IMG/VR virus record: IMGVR_UViG_3300033148_002310
Span: 1 to 21,761 of that record
Source of the DNA: a virus
DNA: 21,761 bases
Strand: one strand, 5' to 3'
Under the pieces are notes generated by a model that saw only the letters and a program-made list of their open reading frames with translations, had not been told where the DNA came from and made no database searches. The position numbers were made by a program, and so were the translations under genes. Every line of letters starts with the position of its first letter. Within the stretch, counting starts at the first letter, position 1. This document shows, piece by piece, positions 14,546 through 21,451 of this stretch.

Positions 14546-16620
14546 AAACGATATTAATAATCTTACTTTTATTTTCAGTCTCAATCGCGGCTGATTTTAC
14601 CTTTATAGCTGCCGACTCTGATACAGTCGCTATTCCGGTTGGTGCTTCTCTTTTTTGGGCTGATTCTGGAAAAGTTATATTTGACACGGACACAACCGAC
14701 GCAGATACAGGGCGGTACATAATCCCTAACTGGTTAGCTTTTTTAGATACACTTGGCGGCGGCTGGGATTTACTCGATTCTCTTTATGGCTCACATTTTT
14801 ACAAAGCAAGCGGTCTTTGGCATATCAGACAATCCGGTCTTGATTCGCTCGGTGAATTCGCGCGAAAATATGTTGGTCAAGGTTTATGGGACAATGGGGC
14901 TGATAGTGTTAGAATTGATTTGCAAAGTAATTCTGGCCTTGATTTAAAAGACGCGGGCCTTGCGCTGGACAGAACAGATGCGGCAAATTATGACTGGACT
15001 GATGAAACACACAACTTTGATACAGATGGCTATATCGCGGGCGGTGCGCCGTTCTATTTAAAAGATTCATCTAATACGAATCGGGCTATTATAAATTATA
15101 CAGAAACGACGAAGGATTTTATCACTTTTGGAAATTCATTATTTCCGACAGTGATTAAAGGCGGTAATTCAACGAACGCAATTGAAATTGACAATGGAAT
15201 TACTAATATAAATCAGTTGACTTTAGATAATGATTTATGGCCGCAATATATAGCATACGACTATGGTTTGACTGATTTAGAAAGTGATGACGACCTTGAT
15301 GTTGACACGACTTCAATCGCGACAAGAAAGTATGTTGATAATTATGGGTATTTGACAAGCGAATCCGATCCTGTTTATAGTGCCTGGGACAAATCATCTG
15401 GCATTTCTATAACAGAATCGCAAGTCTCAGATTTAGATCATTATGATTATTGGAATGTTCTAATTGACGGTGTACAAAAAATGCAAGTCTCAGATCAAGA
15501 ATCTGTAAACTTTGAGGGTGGAACACACATAACGATAAGCGAGCCGACGGCGGACAAATTGCGCGTTGACGCGGACACGTCTGGCAGCGGCGGGCTTGCG
15601 TCTAAAGTTTGGACAACAAATCAAATTGCAGCGGCTGGCGGTGGAGACATAACGGGCGTTACGGCGGGTTCAGGATTGTCGGGCGGCGGTTCATCAGGTG
15701 ATGTGACGTTATCATTAGATGGTAGCGATAATCGTAACTATCCGCACACTTCAGACACTCATAGCTGGAGCACCAGCGGATCAATAACGGCTGGCGGCTC
15801 TTTAGAATCAACCGGCGGGTATGTCAAAAGCGCGTCTGGCTTTACGCTTGATGACAGCGCGGGTACAAATCAGCTTATTATGAATTATGTAGAAACAACC
15901 GTCGATTATTATGTATTTGGTTCAAGTTCTCACAAGACAGTTGTAAAGGGCGGAAGCTCAACGAATGCGATTGAAATTGACGCAAACGGAACAAATATAA
16001 ATACTTTGACTTTAGATAATGATTTAGACATTTCAAGCTATACAAATTTAGGAGCAACATCACCGATTACTTTATCAGGCGATAACGTTGGCTTTAATTA
16101 TGATGGGAGTGACTTTAATTTACTTTATGGAACACACTTAGAGATTAAAAACGGCGGGGTTGATAGTTCAGAGTTGCATTCAAATGTGCAGAACTATGTT
16201 AAAACGCATAGCTCAAAAATGGTTTGCAGCAAATTAACCTTAAAAGAGGATAGCGGTTCAGATTTAAGCGCTGAACTAACAAGCGTTAATGGGGGCAAGA
16301 CACTTGCAAAAGTTGAAGGTATTACTTATGGTACAACGTCCGGTGGATTTAAGCTTGAAAGTTTGAACGGATATTACTTTTATATTGACGGTGACAGCTT
16401 AGGCGGCAATGTAGCCGTTGCTATGGTACAATTACAGCGTTATGCTTCCAGGTCGGCACCGGCTTTATCATATACGCCGATTGTTACGGGTTATGTAGAT
16501 TCAAACGGCGACATAAAGATTGAAATGATAGACACGTCTGGTTTTAATGATGATTTTTATGATATAGTAGTAAGCAATTATAACGAGTTGTATTTCTATA
16601 TTTATTATAGGCTTGAATAA
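14542..16620 (+). CDS. Tail fibre protein with N-terminal signal peptide
   Basis: This 692-residue protein starts with a classic Sec signal peptide (MKTILIILLLFSVSIAA, cleavage before DFTF). The mature part is rich in T, S, D, G and N and fits an extended trimeric fibre. The segment encoded by 15640-15720 contains GDITGVTAGSGLSGGGSSGD, a motif common in tail fibres and adhesins. Two gapless 62-residue repeats (about 65% identical) lie at 15052-15237 and 15841-16026. The phrase TTSIATRKYVDNYGYLTSES is also typical of fibres. The C-terminal 120 residues look like a globular receptor-binding or trimerising domain. A signal peptide on a cytoplasmically assembled fibre is unexpected. Confidence 0.8.
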   Translation: MKTILIILLLFSVSIAADFTFIAADSDTVAIPVGASLFWADSGKVIFDTDTTDADTGRYIIPNWLAFLDTLGGGWDLLDSLYGSHFYKASGLWHIRQSGLDSLGEFARKYVGQGLWDNGADSVRIDLQSNSGLDLKDAGLALDRTDAANYDWTDETHNFDTDGYIAGGAPFYLKDSSNTNRAIINYTETTKDFITFGNSLFPTVIKGGNSTNAIEIDNGITNINQLTLDNDLWPQYIAYDYGLTDLESDDDLDVDTTSIATRKYVDNYGYLTSESDPVYSAWDKSSGISITESQVSDLDHYDYWNVLIDGVQKMQVSDQESVNFEGGTHITISEPTADKLRVDADTSGSGGLASKVWTTNQIAAAGGGDITGVTAGSGLSGGGSSGDVTLSLDGSDNRNYPHTSDTHSWSTSGSITAGGSLESTGGYVKSASGFTLDDSAGTNQLIMNYVETTVDYYVFGSSSHKTVVKGGSSTNAIEIDANGTNINTLTLDNDLDISSYTNLGATSPITLSGDNVGFNYDGSDFNLLYGTHLEIKNGGVDSSELHSNVQNYVKTHSSKMVCSKLTLKEDSGSDLSAELTSVNGGKTLAKVEGITYGTTSGGFKLESLNGYYFYIDGDSLGGNVAVAMVQLQRYASRSAPALSYTPIVTGYVDSNGDIKIEMIDTSGFNDDFYDIVVSNYNELYFYIYYRLE
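15052..15237 (+). repeat. 62-codon internal repeat of the fibre gene, unit 1
   Basis: Encodes a 62-residue block starting FYLKDSSNTN and ending TNINQLTLDNDL. It aligns without gaps to unit 2 at 15841-16026, with 40 of 62 residues identical. The best kept part is KGG.STNAIEID…TNIN.LTLDNDL. Confidence 0.85.
15841..16026 (+). repeat. 62-codon internal repeat of the fibre gene, unit 2
   Basis: Encodes FTLDDSAGTN… to TNINTLTLDNDL, a gapless match to unit 1. The starts of the two units are 789 bases (263 codons) apart. The repeats probably form equivalent folded knobs along the fibre shaft. Confidence 0.85.
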
Positions 16621-16859
16621 TGCCAAGACAGCAAAAAAGCGCAATAAATGAAATAAATTCTTACGCGAGAACTGAAATCGATTTGAATAGCTTTTCTCGT
16701 ACTGAGATTGATTTAAATTCTTATACAAGAACTGAAATAGAATTAAATAGCTATGTAAATATCCAAGAATTAGCAGCGCAAATTGGTCGAGTACAAGCAA
16801 CACCAGACGGGCGTATTATAATCACAGCAACAGGACGAAAAATAAGGGTATTTGATTAA
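16620..16859 (+). CDS. Small protein with decapeptide tandem repeats
   Basis: This 79-residue protein is not recognised. Residues 13-42 are three tandem ten-residue units of the form NS(Y/F)xRTEI(D/E)L, followed by a partial fourth (NSYVN). The rest (IQELAAQIGRVQATPDGRII and on to the end) is a short mixed segment. Repeats of this sort with regular polar and hydrophobic alternation suit a beta-helical or triple-stranded stalk. It lies between two fibre genes in TAATG overlaps on both sides, so it is probably a fibre accessory or connector. It has no signal peptide. Confidence 0.65.
   Translation: MPRQQKSAINEINSYARTEIDLNSFSRTEIDLNSYTRTEIELNSYVNIQELAAQIGRVQATPDGRIIITATGRKIRVFD
16656..16745 (+). 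repeat. Three 30-bp tandem units encoding a decapeptide
   Basis: Units start at 16656, 16686 and 16716, with a partial fourth at 16746. Peptides are NSYARTEIDL, NSFSRTEIDL and NSYTRTEIEL. Many differences between units are at third codon positions. Serine is coded TCT, AGC, TCT, AGC in successive units, which suggests duplication of a 60-bp double unit. Confidence 0.85.
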
Positions 16860-17179
16860 TGAGTACTACATATAAAGATTATTTAAATGATCCTAAGACT
16901 ATTTATTTAAAGACGAACGTTGATCTTTCTACTGCATCCGTTGTTAAGGGGTTATATTTTAAGCCTGGCGACAAAACGGGGACATATATAACAGGGACTA
17001 TCAGTGACCATGATGGCGACGGCACGAATAAATGGATAAAGCTAACCGTTGCATATAATACATTAACACCGTCCGGGGTTTGGCGTTGGCAAAGTTACTT
17101 TGAGTTTCCAGAGCATACGTCCGGCCACGGTGTGCATGGAAGTGTTGAGAAATTAATTATTTATGAGCTGGGTGAATAA
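16859..17179 (+). CDS. BppU-like N-terminal domain protein, fibre/baseplate component
   Basis: This 106-residue protein resembles the immunoglobulin-like domain at the start of baseplate upper proteins and many fibre proteins. The pattern is KTIYLKTNVDLSTASVVKGL, then YFKPGDKTGTYITG, then LTPSGVWRWQSYFEF and HGSVEKLIIYEL at the end. In relatives this domain attaches receptor-binding parts to the tail tip. Here it is a free-standing small protein between fibre genes. Both junctions are TAATG, so it is probably translated together with them. It has no signal peptide. Confidence 0.7.
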   Translation: MSTTYKDYLNDPKTIYLKTNVDLSTASVVKGLYFKPGDKTGTYITGTISDHDGDGTNKWIKLTVAYNTLTPSGVWRWQSYFEFPEHTSGHGVHGSVEKLIIYELGE

Positions 17180-18729
17180 TGAAAACTATATTTTTAATAC
17201 TGATTTTAAGCACTTTAATTTTTGCAGCAGACGGCGACACGCTGATAACGACGTTTGATCTTCCCGCTGTTACTGCGAATAATGATTCTATTTTGCAATG
17301 GTTTGTTGACGTTCTAAGTTCAGATTCAACAGACACGACAACGCGAAGGCTGACATATTCAGTTTTACTAGATTTGATGAAAGCCGACACTTCTTTTTCA
17401 GAGCAGAGTTTCACAGCCGCTTTTAACGCGCGGCTGGATTCGTTTTTGACGCTAGCGACGACCGAAATAGATACAACTAACTTTGTTGCGGCGCGGCGGA
17501 CGGAATGGCGGGGGTTTTTCCCCCACGCTGATAGTGTATTCGAGCGTACAAATTGGTTTGGTGGAGCAACATGGGGGACTGAACATAGGCTGCATCTTGA
17601 TTTAGGTACAGCACAATTTGATTCAAATGTTTATATTGGACATCAGGACGCTGGAATTTTCTACAATAGTCCCAACACTAAATTATCAGTGAACGACACG
17701 GTTAAACAGGGGAGCTATCTCGTTACATTTGGGAATGGGACATCTTTGACTTGGTCGCAAAACAATTTGATAAATTTGACTCAGGTTTTGGAGGCAGCAA
17801 ATAATGAGGCTGCTGACGCATCTATTGTTCTATTGAGCGGACAAGCGACTATATCTGCTGCTTCTCAGGACACCGTCGGCTCGGTACATGGTTTGAGCTT
17901 CAACGCTGATAACCTAAATCCATATTACACTAGCTCAATAGGTGGAATCAGCTCTACTGCTCGGAGCATGGGAAGCGCGGGAACAATAAAAGGGCTTTTT
18001 CAAAGCACAGTTAATTATGATTCTTTAAATCAATTCATGTATGGAGCAGAGCTTTTATCCAGAACGTCCCCTAGTTCTTATTATCCGACTTATAATGCTT
18101 ATACGCCAAATAATATTGGACTCCGTATAAAAGTGGAGAATTATGGTAGAAATTACGGTGCTGGAGCTGATGCAAGAACTGATAATATGTTCGGCATAAA
18201 TATGTGGCTTTTGAATTACACAGATGGTGATAGCGCTGTTGCTGATTCCGCTGTTGGTTATTATGTAAAGGCAATAAATAACTCAGCCGGTGCTTATATG
18301 CGAAGCGCAAGCGGAGTTTTAATTGATTCGCCGGAAAATACTGGCGGTCGTATGGATAATATTTGGGGTCTGCACATATTAGATCAATCCACTGCAAGTC
18401 CTACAGCGAAGAATTGGGCCATTTACGCAGAAGGCCCTAAAAGCTATATTGAGGATTTGCGAACAGATACTTTGACGGTTAGCGACTCTATAAGTACAGC
18501 CAAACTTCACATTACTGACATTGCAAGTTATGATAGTGATAGAAACATAACAGACCTTTATCACTTAACGGATAAGCGCTATGTTGATGAAGCCGTCACG
18601 GCTTTGGGGGCACGGTACTATATGATTGATGACGCTTCCGGTGAGGCGGATTATAAATCGTGTTCAACTACCGCATCGACCGGCGGTGAACAGAGTGTTA
18701 GTGGAGAAGATTTAGCAAATGATGACTAA
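17179..18729 (+). CDS. Tail fibre protein with signal peptide, N-terminal part
   Basis: This 516-residue protein opens with a Sec signal peptide (MKTIFLILILSTLIFAA, before DGDT) very like that of the fibre at 14542. The rest is rich in N, S, T and G and fits a fibre shaft. The phrase LTDKRYVDEAVTALGARYYM near 467-486 is common in phage fibres. The last about 30 residues (YYMIDDASGEADYKSCS… LANDD) look like the first strands of a carbohydrate-binding-type domain that continues in the next ORF. The stop at 18727-18729 may therefore be a frame break rather than a true end. Confidence 0.75.
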   Translation: MKTIFLILILSTLIFAADGDTLITTFDLPAVTANNDSILQWFVDVLSSDSTDTTTRRLTYSVLLDLMKADTSFSEQSFTAAFNARLDSFLTLATTEIDTTNFVAARRTEWRGFFPHADSVFERTNWFGGATWGTEHRLHLDLGTAQFDSNVYIGHQDAGIFYNSPNTKLSVNDTVKQGSYLVTFGNGTSLTWSQNNLINLTQVLEAANNEAADASIVLLSGQATISAASQDTVGSVHGLSFNADNLNPYYTSSIGGISSTARSMGSAGTIKGLFQSTVNYDSLNQFMYGAELLSRTSPSSYYPTYNAYTPNNIGLRIKVENYGRNYGAGADARTDNMFGINMWLLNYTDGDSAVADSAVGYYVKAINNSAGAYMRSASGVLIDSPENTGGRMDNIWGLHILDQSTASPTAKNWAIYAEGPKSYIEDLRTDTLTVSDSISTAKLHITDIASYDSDRNITDLYHLTDKRYVDEAVTALGARYYMIDDASGEADYKSCSTTASTGGEQSVSGEDLANDD

Positions 18730-19168
18730 CACCAATGAGCCGGACAAGTTATTGCTCGGCGTATACAACTGGCGGATTTATGCCGAAAAAACGGGCGGCA
18801 CAAAAACGCTGAGATTGTATTGGAAATTAGTCGAACGCAAAAATGACGATTCTGAGGTTGTCATTGCAACTTCAGTTGTCAGTAATGAGGTAATATCCGG
18901 TAAGAATTCCTATATCATTCCGCTAAATTTAGCGTCTGATTATGACATAGCAAGCGATAGTTATGTTGTGGGTAAAATTTACGCAGACGTGTCTGGTGGC
19001 GGTTCAGCGCCGGACGTTACTTTGTATTATGAAGGAAGTTCACATTCACATTGGCAGATTCCAGTCAATACAGAAATTCTTGACAATTTGTATGTCAAGA
19101 AAGCCGGTGACACGATGACCGGCACGTTGAAATTGGAAAAACCGATCCAGACTCTACCCTTGATGTAG
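18719..19168 (+). CDS. Fibre middle part (beta-sandwich), probably continuous with neighbours
   Basis: This 149-residue ORF has strands LLGVYNWRIYAEKTGGTKTL, RLYWKLVERKNDDSE and SYVVGKIYADVSGGG. It reads as the main body of the fibre domain begun at the end of the previous ORF (+1 frame). GGAGA lies about 11 bases before its ATGATG start, so separate translation is possible. It ends with YVKKAGDTMTGTLKLEK, a typical fibre shaft phrase, then runs out of frame into PIQTLPLM and stop. The sequence continues naturally in the -1 frame after an A5 run (19137-19141). Confidence 0.65.
   Translation: MMTNTNEPDKLLLGVYNWRIYAEKTGGTKTLRLYWKLVERKNDDSEVVIATSVVSNEVISGKNSYIIPLNLASDYDIASDSYVVGKIYADVSGGGSAPDVTLYYEGSSHSHWQIPVNTEILDNLYVKKAGDTMTGTLKLEKPIQTLPLM
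19137..19141 (+). other. A5 run at the fibre frame break
   Basis: GAA AAA CCG is read in the upstream frame. With one more A, GAA AAA ACC GAT CCA GAC would continue directly into the downstream fibre frame. A lost A, real or miscalled, is the simplest explanation. Confidence 0.6.
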
Positions 19169-19218
19169 ACGGCAGCGGTCATTTTTCGACAAATTTAAAA
19201 GTCGATGGCCAGTTAAAT

Positions 19219-20340
19219 ATGGACGGCAATGTCAATCTAAACGGGAATTATTTGAGCGGTGATGGGGATGATGAGGGAGTTTATGTGGATTCTGACGGAA
19301 ATGTCGGCATCGGTACGGAGCCGACAAAAGCGTTAGAAGTTAATGGGGAAACTTTATTAAAAACAACAGCAACATCAGGTTGGGCTTCTATATTAGAGTT
19401 TGGCGCTCCAGCTTCGGGTGTAAGTGGCACTGATTTTGTTATGTCTAACTATTATGCAAGAAAACTTAGAGTAAGGGCATATAACAAGAATTCGACAGGC
19501 CCTTTGAGTGGCTCGGCTTTTTTCCAAGAAGGAGGGGGTTCTTTATTATTTATTACAGATACTGCAAATCCAATATATTTTGCGACACATAATAGATGGT
19601 CGGCTCCTGATATGACCATAGGTTCTGCGGGCAACGTCGGCATCGGGACGACAGTAACAGATTCTGGCCGCGTTACAATTGCTCTGGACAGCCCCTGGGC
19701 ACTTGTGCTCGGGAATAAGGCAAGCACTCCGTGGAGTGCGATTAAAGTTGGGGACGCTTCTTTTACAACTTCATCAGATTCGACAAAGAAGCGTAATATT
19801 AAACGCAAAATTGCCAGAGGTGATACAACCGTGTTGTCACGGCTTTTGAACATGCCGGAGGCAGACTGGTACTGGGATGGCGCAAAAGTTAAACGGGAAA
19901 AGTTTAATCCTGAACGGCATTATGGCGGCGAATGGGATTCATTGAACATAACAAAGAAAGATTCAATCCGTTCAGCGTGGATCGCACGCAGGGAGGCGCG
20001 GATTGCTAAACTTGCAGAGCGTAAACGGTTCGGGCCTATGGCGCAAGACGTGGCGAATGCGTTAGGGCCGGAAGCGGGTGACGGTGAATCGATAAACTGG
20101 GATCGGGTTAATTCTGAATACAGGCGGGCCGTGCAGGAACTGATTGTAATTGTCCGTAAACAGCAAGAGCAGATTGATAACTTGACAAAGAGAATCGAAA
20201 AATTAGAAAAGAAAAAAACGGCCTTTTTTATGCCGTATAATCCAGACACTGTAACTATACCATTTTTAAAAAACACATTAGAGAATCTCGAACCTTATAT
20301 TTACCAAAAAACGAAGCCATTACCGTTAGGGCAAGATTGA
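19219..20340 (+). CDS. Fibre C-terminal part with S74 intramolecular chaperone domain
   Basis: The first ATG of this frame is at 19219, but coding sense begins earlier: from about 19144 it reads DPDSTLDVDGSGHFSTNLKV, the expected follow-on from the previous ORF. Two fibre motifs NVGIGT occur (19300 and 19633). The C-terminal half is an S74 (endosialidase-type) chaperone that helps trimerise the fibre and cleaves itself off. The site is SSDSTKKRNI with Ser186-Asp187 and Lys190/191; then come FGPMAQDVANALGPEAGDGE and a long coiled coil (about 305-330). A 43-residue extension after the coil is unusual. Repaired, the fibre 17179-20340 would have about 1050 residues. Confidence 0.82.
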   Translation: MDGNVNLNGNYLSGDGDDEGVYVDSDGNVGIGTEPTKALEVNGETLLKTTATSGWASILEFGAPASGVSGTDFVMSNYYARKLRVRAYNKNSTGPLSGSAFFQEGGGSLLFITDTANPIYFATHNRWSAPDMTIGSAGNVGIGTTVTDSGRVTIALDSPWALVLGNKASTPWSAIKVGDASFTTSSDSTKKRNIKRKIARGDTTVLSRLLNMPEADWYWDGAKVKREKFNPERHYGGEWDSLNITKKDSIRSAWIARREARIAKLAERKRFGPMAQDVANALGPEAGDGESINWDRVNSEYRRAVQELIVIVRKQQEQIDNLTKRIEKLEKKKTAFFMPYNPDTVTIPFLKNTLENLEPYIYQKTKPLPLGQD

Positions 20341-20378
20341 CGCTTTTGAAAAGCGGGTTGAAAATTGGAGAAACGCCG

Positions 20379-20576
20379 ATGAAAATTATATTATTAATTA
20401 TTATCTGTCTGGCTTTATTAGCTTGTGTTCCTGATTCAGAGGAACCAGCAGAAGAGCCGGTACAGGAAGAACAGCAAGAGGAACAGCAAAAAGAGCCGAT
20501 GCCGCCGGTGAATGATCATCCACAAGGGCCGAACTTTCCATTCCCTGATGAACCGGTTGACGCTCCATTACCATAA
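20379..20576 (+). CDS. Small proline/glutamate-rich lipoprotein (outer-membrane spanin candidate)
   Basis: This 65-residue protein starts at ATG 20379, preceded by GGAG; an upstream in-frame start at 20337 would bury the signal peptide. MKIILLIIICLALLAC is a signal peptide II with lipobox L13-L14-A15-C16. The mature protein is short, unstructured and rich in E, Q and P (EEPAEEPVQEEQQEEQQ, then PMPPVNDHPQGPNFPFPDEP). Small proline-rich lipoproteins near phage late genes are often outer-membrane spanins (Rz1-like). No matching inner spanin with an N-terminal membrane segment and periplasmic coil is evident nearby, so this role is tentative. Confidence 0.65.
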   Translation: MKIILLIIICLALLACVPDSEEPAEEPVQEEQQEEQQKEPMPPVNDHPQGPNFPFPDEPVDAPLP

Positions 20577-20617
20577 GCGATATGATTAAAGAAAAGAAAA
20601 AAGAGACGGAAGACGAT

Positions 20618-20884
20618 ATGGCATTTGATGAAGGGCGGTGCGCGGTACATGAGAAAGACATTTTATATATTAAAGAATCTTTGGAACGGATTAAAAGATT
20701 CCTATTTGACAACAATGGAGAAAAGGGCATAAGTATGAGAGTTCACGATGTAGAAAGCACGCTTGAGGTATTTAAAGAGCGCGAACGGCGCAAGCAGCAA
20801 AAGTATGATCGACTTTCGGTTGCGCTGATTATACAAGCCGTCGCTTTTTTGATTCTAATCTTAAAAGACTACTTTTTGAAATGA
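20618..20884 (+). CDS. C-tail-anchored coiled-coil protein (XhlA-like topology)
   Basis: The start at 20618 (MAFDEGRC) has a good ribosome site, GGAAG, five bases upstream. A longer form from ATG 20582 lacks one and only adds a lysine/glutamate-rich stretch. The protein of about 88 residues has a helical, charged N-terminal part (KDILYIKESLERIKRFLF; DVESTLEVFKERERRKQQK). It ends in one membrane segment, LSVALIIQAVAFLILILKDY, at the very C-terminus. This topology resembles XhlA-type proteins that work with holins, but the match is by shape only. It overlaps the next gene in ATGA. Confidence 0.6.
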   Translation: MAFDEGRCAVHEKDILYIKESLERIKRFLFDNNGEKGISMRVHDVESTLEVFKERERRKQQKYDRLSVALIIQAVAFLILILKDYFLK

Positions 20885-21237
20885 TTTCGGTTTTAATTCG
20901 AATAATCCTTGCTTTTTTAGTGTTTAGTTTTTATAATGCACTATCGATAAAAGGATTTACAGATACAACGATCTGGCATCTATCACAACGCGCAAGCGTA
21001 ATTATGTTTATTTTTTGCGGACTTGAAAATAAACTTTGGGCTTTGTGGGCAAGCTATTGTTATCGGAATTGCGGTTTATGTAGAAAGTCTACATTACTTT
21101 TTACCGCGAGTTTTAGAATGGATGACATAAAGTTATATTGGGAACTATTCAGATTAAAGTTAGCAAGAGCTATTTTCCTTGCTGGCCGCAAATTAGCAAG
21201 GTTGGTTTATGATATTGAAAAAAATAAAACTTCCTAA
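20881..21237 (+). CDS. Membrane protein (holin candidate); ORF is probably a chimera caused by a frame break
   Basis: The first about 57 residues encode membrane segments (SVLIRIILAFLVFSFYNAL; ASVIMFIFCGLENKLWALWA). The next about 22 residues (SYCYRNCGLCRKSTLLF…) are cysteine-rich and out of character. In the +1 frame from 21053 the same bases read AIVIGIAVYVESLHYFLPRV and then LEWMT, ending at TAA 21128-21130, a sensible third membrane segment. The true gene is therefore probably 20881-21130, about 82 residues with up to three membrane segments, like a small holin. The last 39 residues of this ORF seem to belong to a separate gene starting at ATG 21118. Confidence 0.55.
   Translation: MISVLIRIILAFLVFSFYNALSIKGFTDTTIWHLSQRASVIMFIFCGLENKLWALWASYCYRNCGLCRKSTLLFTASFRMDDIKLYWELFRLKLARAIFLAGRKLARLVYDIEKNKTS
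21118..21237 (+). CDS. Possible separate 39-residue basic amphipathic protein
   Basis: ATG 21118 opens MDDIKLYWELFRLKLARAIF and continues for 39 residues to TAA 21237. It would overlap the re-framed stop of the preceding membrane gene by 13 bases, which is normal spacing for this genome. It contains alternating hydrophobic and Arg/Lys residues, as in an amphipathic helix. No function is recognised. If the frame break upstream is real, this is simply the C-terminus of the 118-residue ORF. Confidence 0.4.
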   Translation: MDDIKLYWELFRLKLARAIFLAGRKLARLVYDIEKNKTS

Positions 21238-21451
21238 GTCGCTAACCGGCCTTGTGATTGTTCTGGCTGGCGCTGGAGCCGCTCAGGTTCCATTTCTGCA
21301 AGTACTAAGTCCGTATCTGATTACGTCTGGACTTGGTATGCTTGGAATCGGAATCGGCGCAAAAGTTAGACGTGGGATTAAAAGAGAAGATGTTTTTCAA
21401 AATGAGAAATCAATTGTTACAAAAATGAAAGGGAAGAAAAATGAAAGTTAA
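21209..21451 (+). CDS. Small glycine-rich membrane protein (holin-like)
   Basis: This 80-residue protein has a basic N-terminus (LKKIKLPKS), then a hydrophobic, Gly/Ala-rich stretch from about 12 to 49 (LTGLVIVLAGAGAAQVPFLQ, then LITSGLGMLGIGIGA). That could form two membrane segments around a short proline turn. A basic tail ends in KMKGKKNES. Size, two-segment topology and charged tail match small class II holins, but no family signature is recognised. It overlaps the previous ORF by 29 bases and the next by 11. Confidence 0.55.
   Translation: MILKKIKLPKSLTGLVIVLAGAGAAQVPFLQVLSPYLITSGLGMLGIGIGAKVRRGIKREDVFQNEKSIVTKMKGKKNES

Noticed and set aside
15052-16026. Diversity-generating retroelement (template/variable repeat) in the fibre
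   Set aside because: The duplicated blocks differ at many codons without an adenine-specific pattern, and no reverse transcriptase gene is present.
16656-16760. CRISPR-like array at the 30-bp repeats
   Set aside because: The units are directly adjacent without spacers, diverge at codon third positions and encode a continuous peptide.
19452-19853. 133-codon minus-strand ORF in the fibre gene
   Set aside because: It is antisense to the fibre and S74 domain, whose protein motifs are clear. It has no recognisable domain and no promoter.
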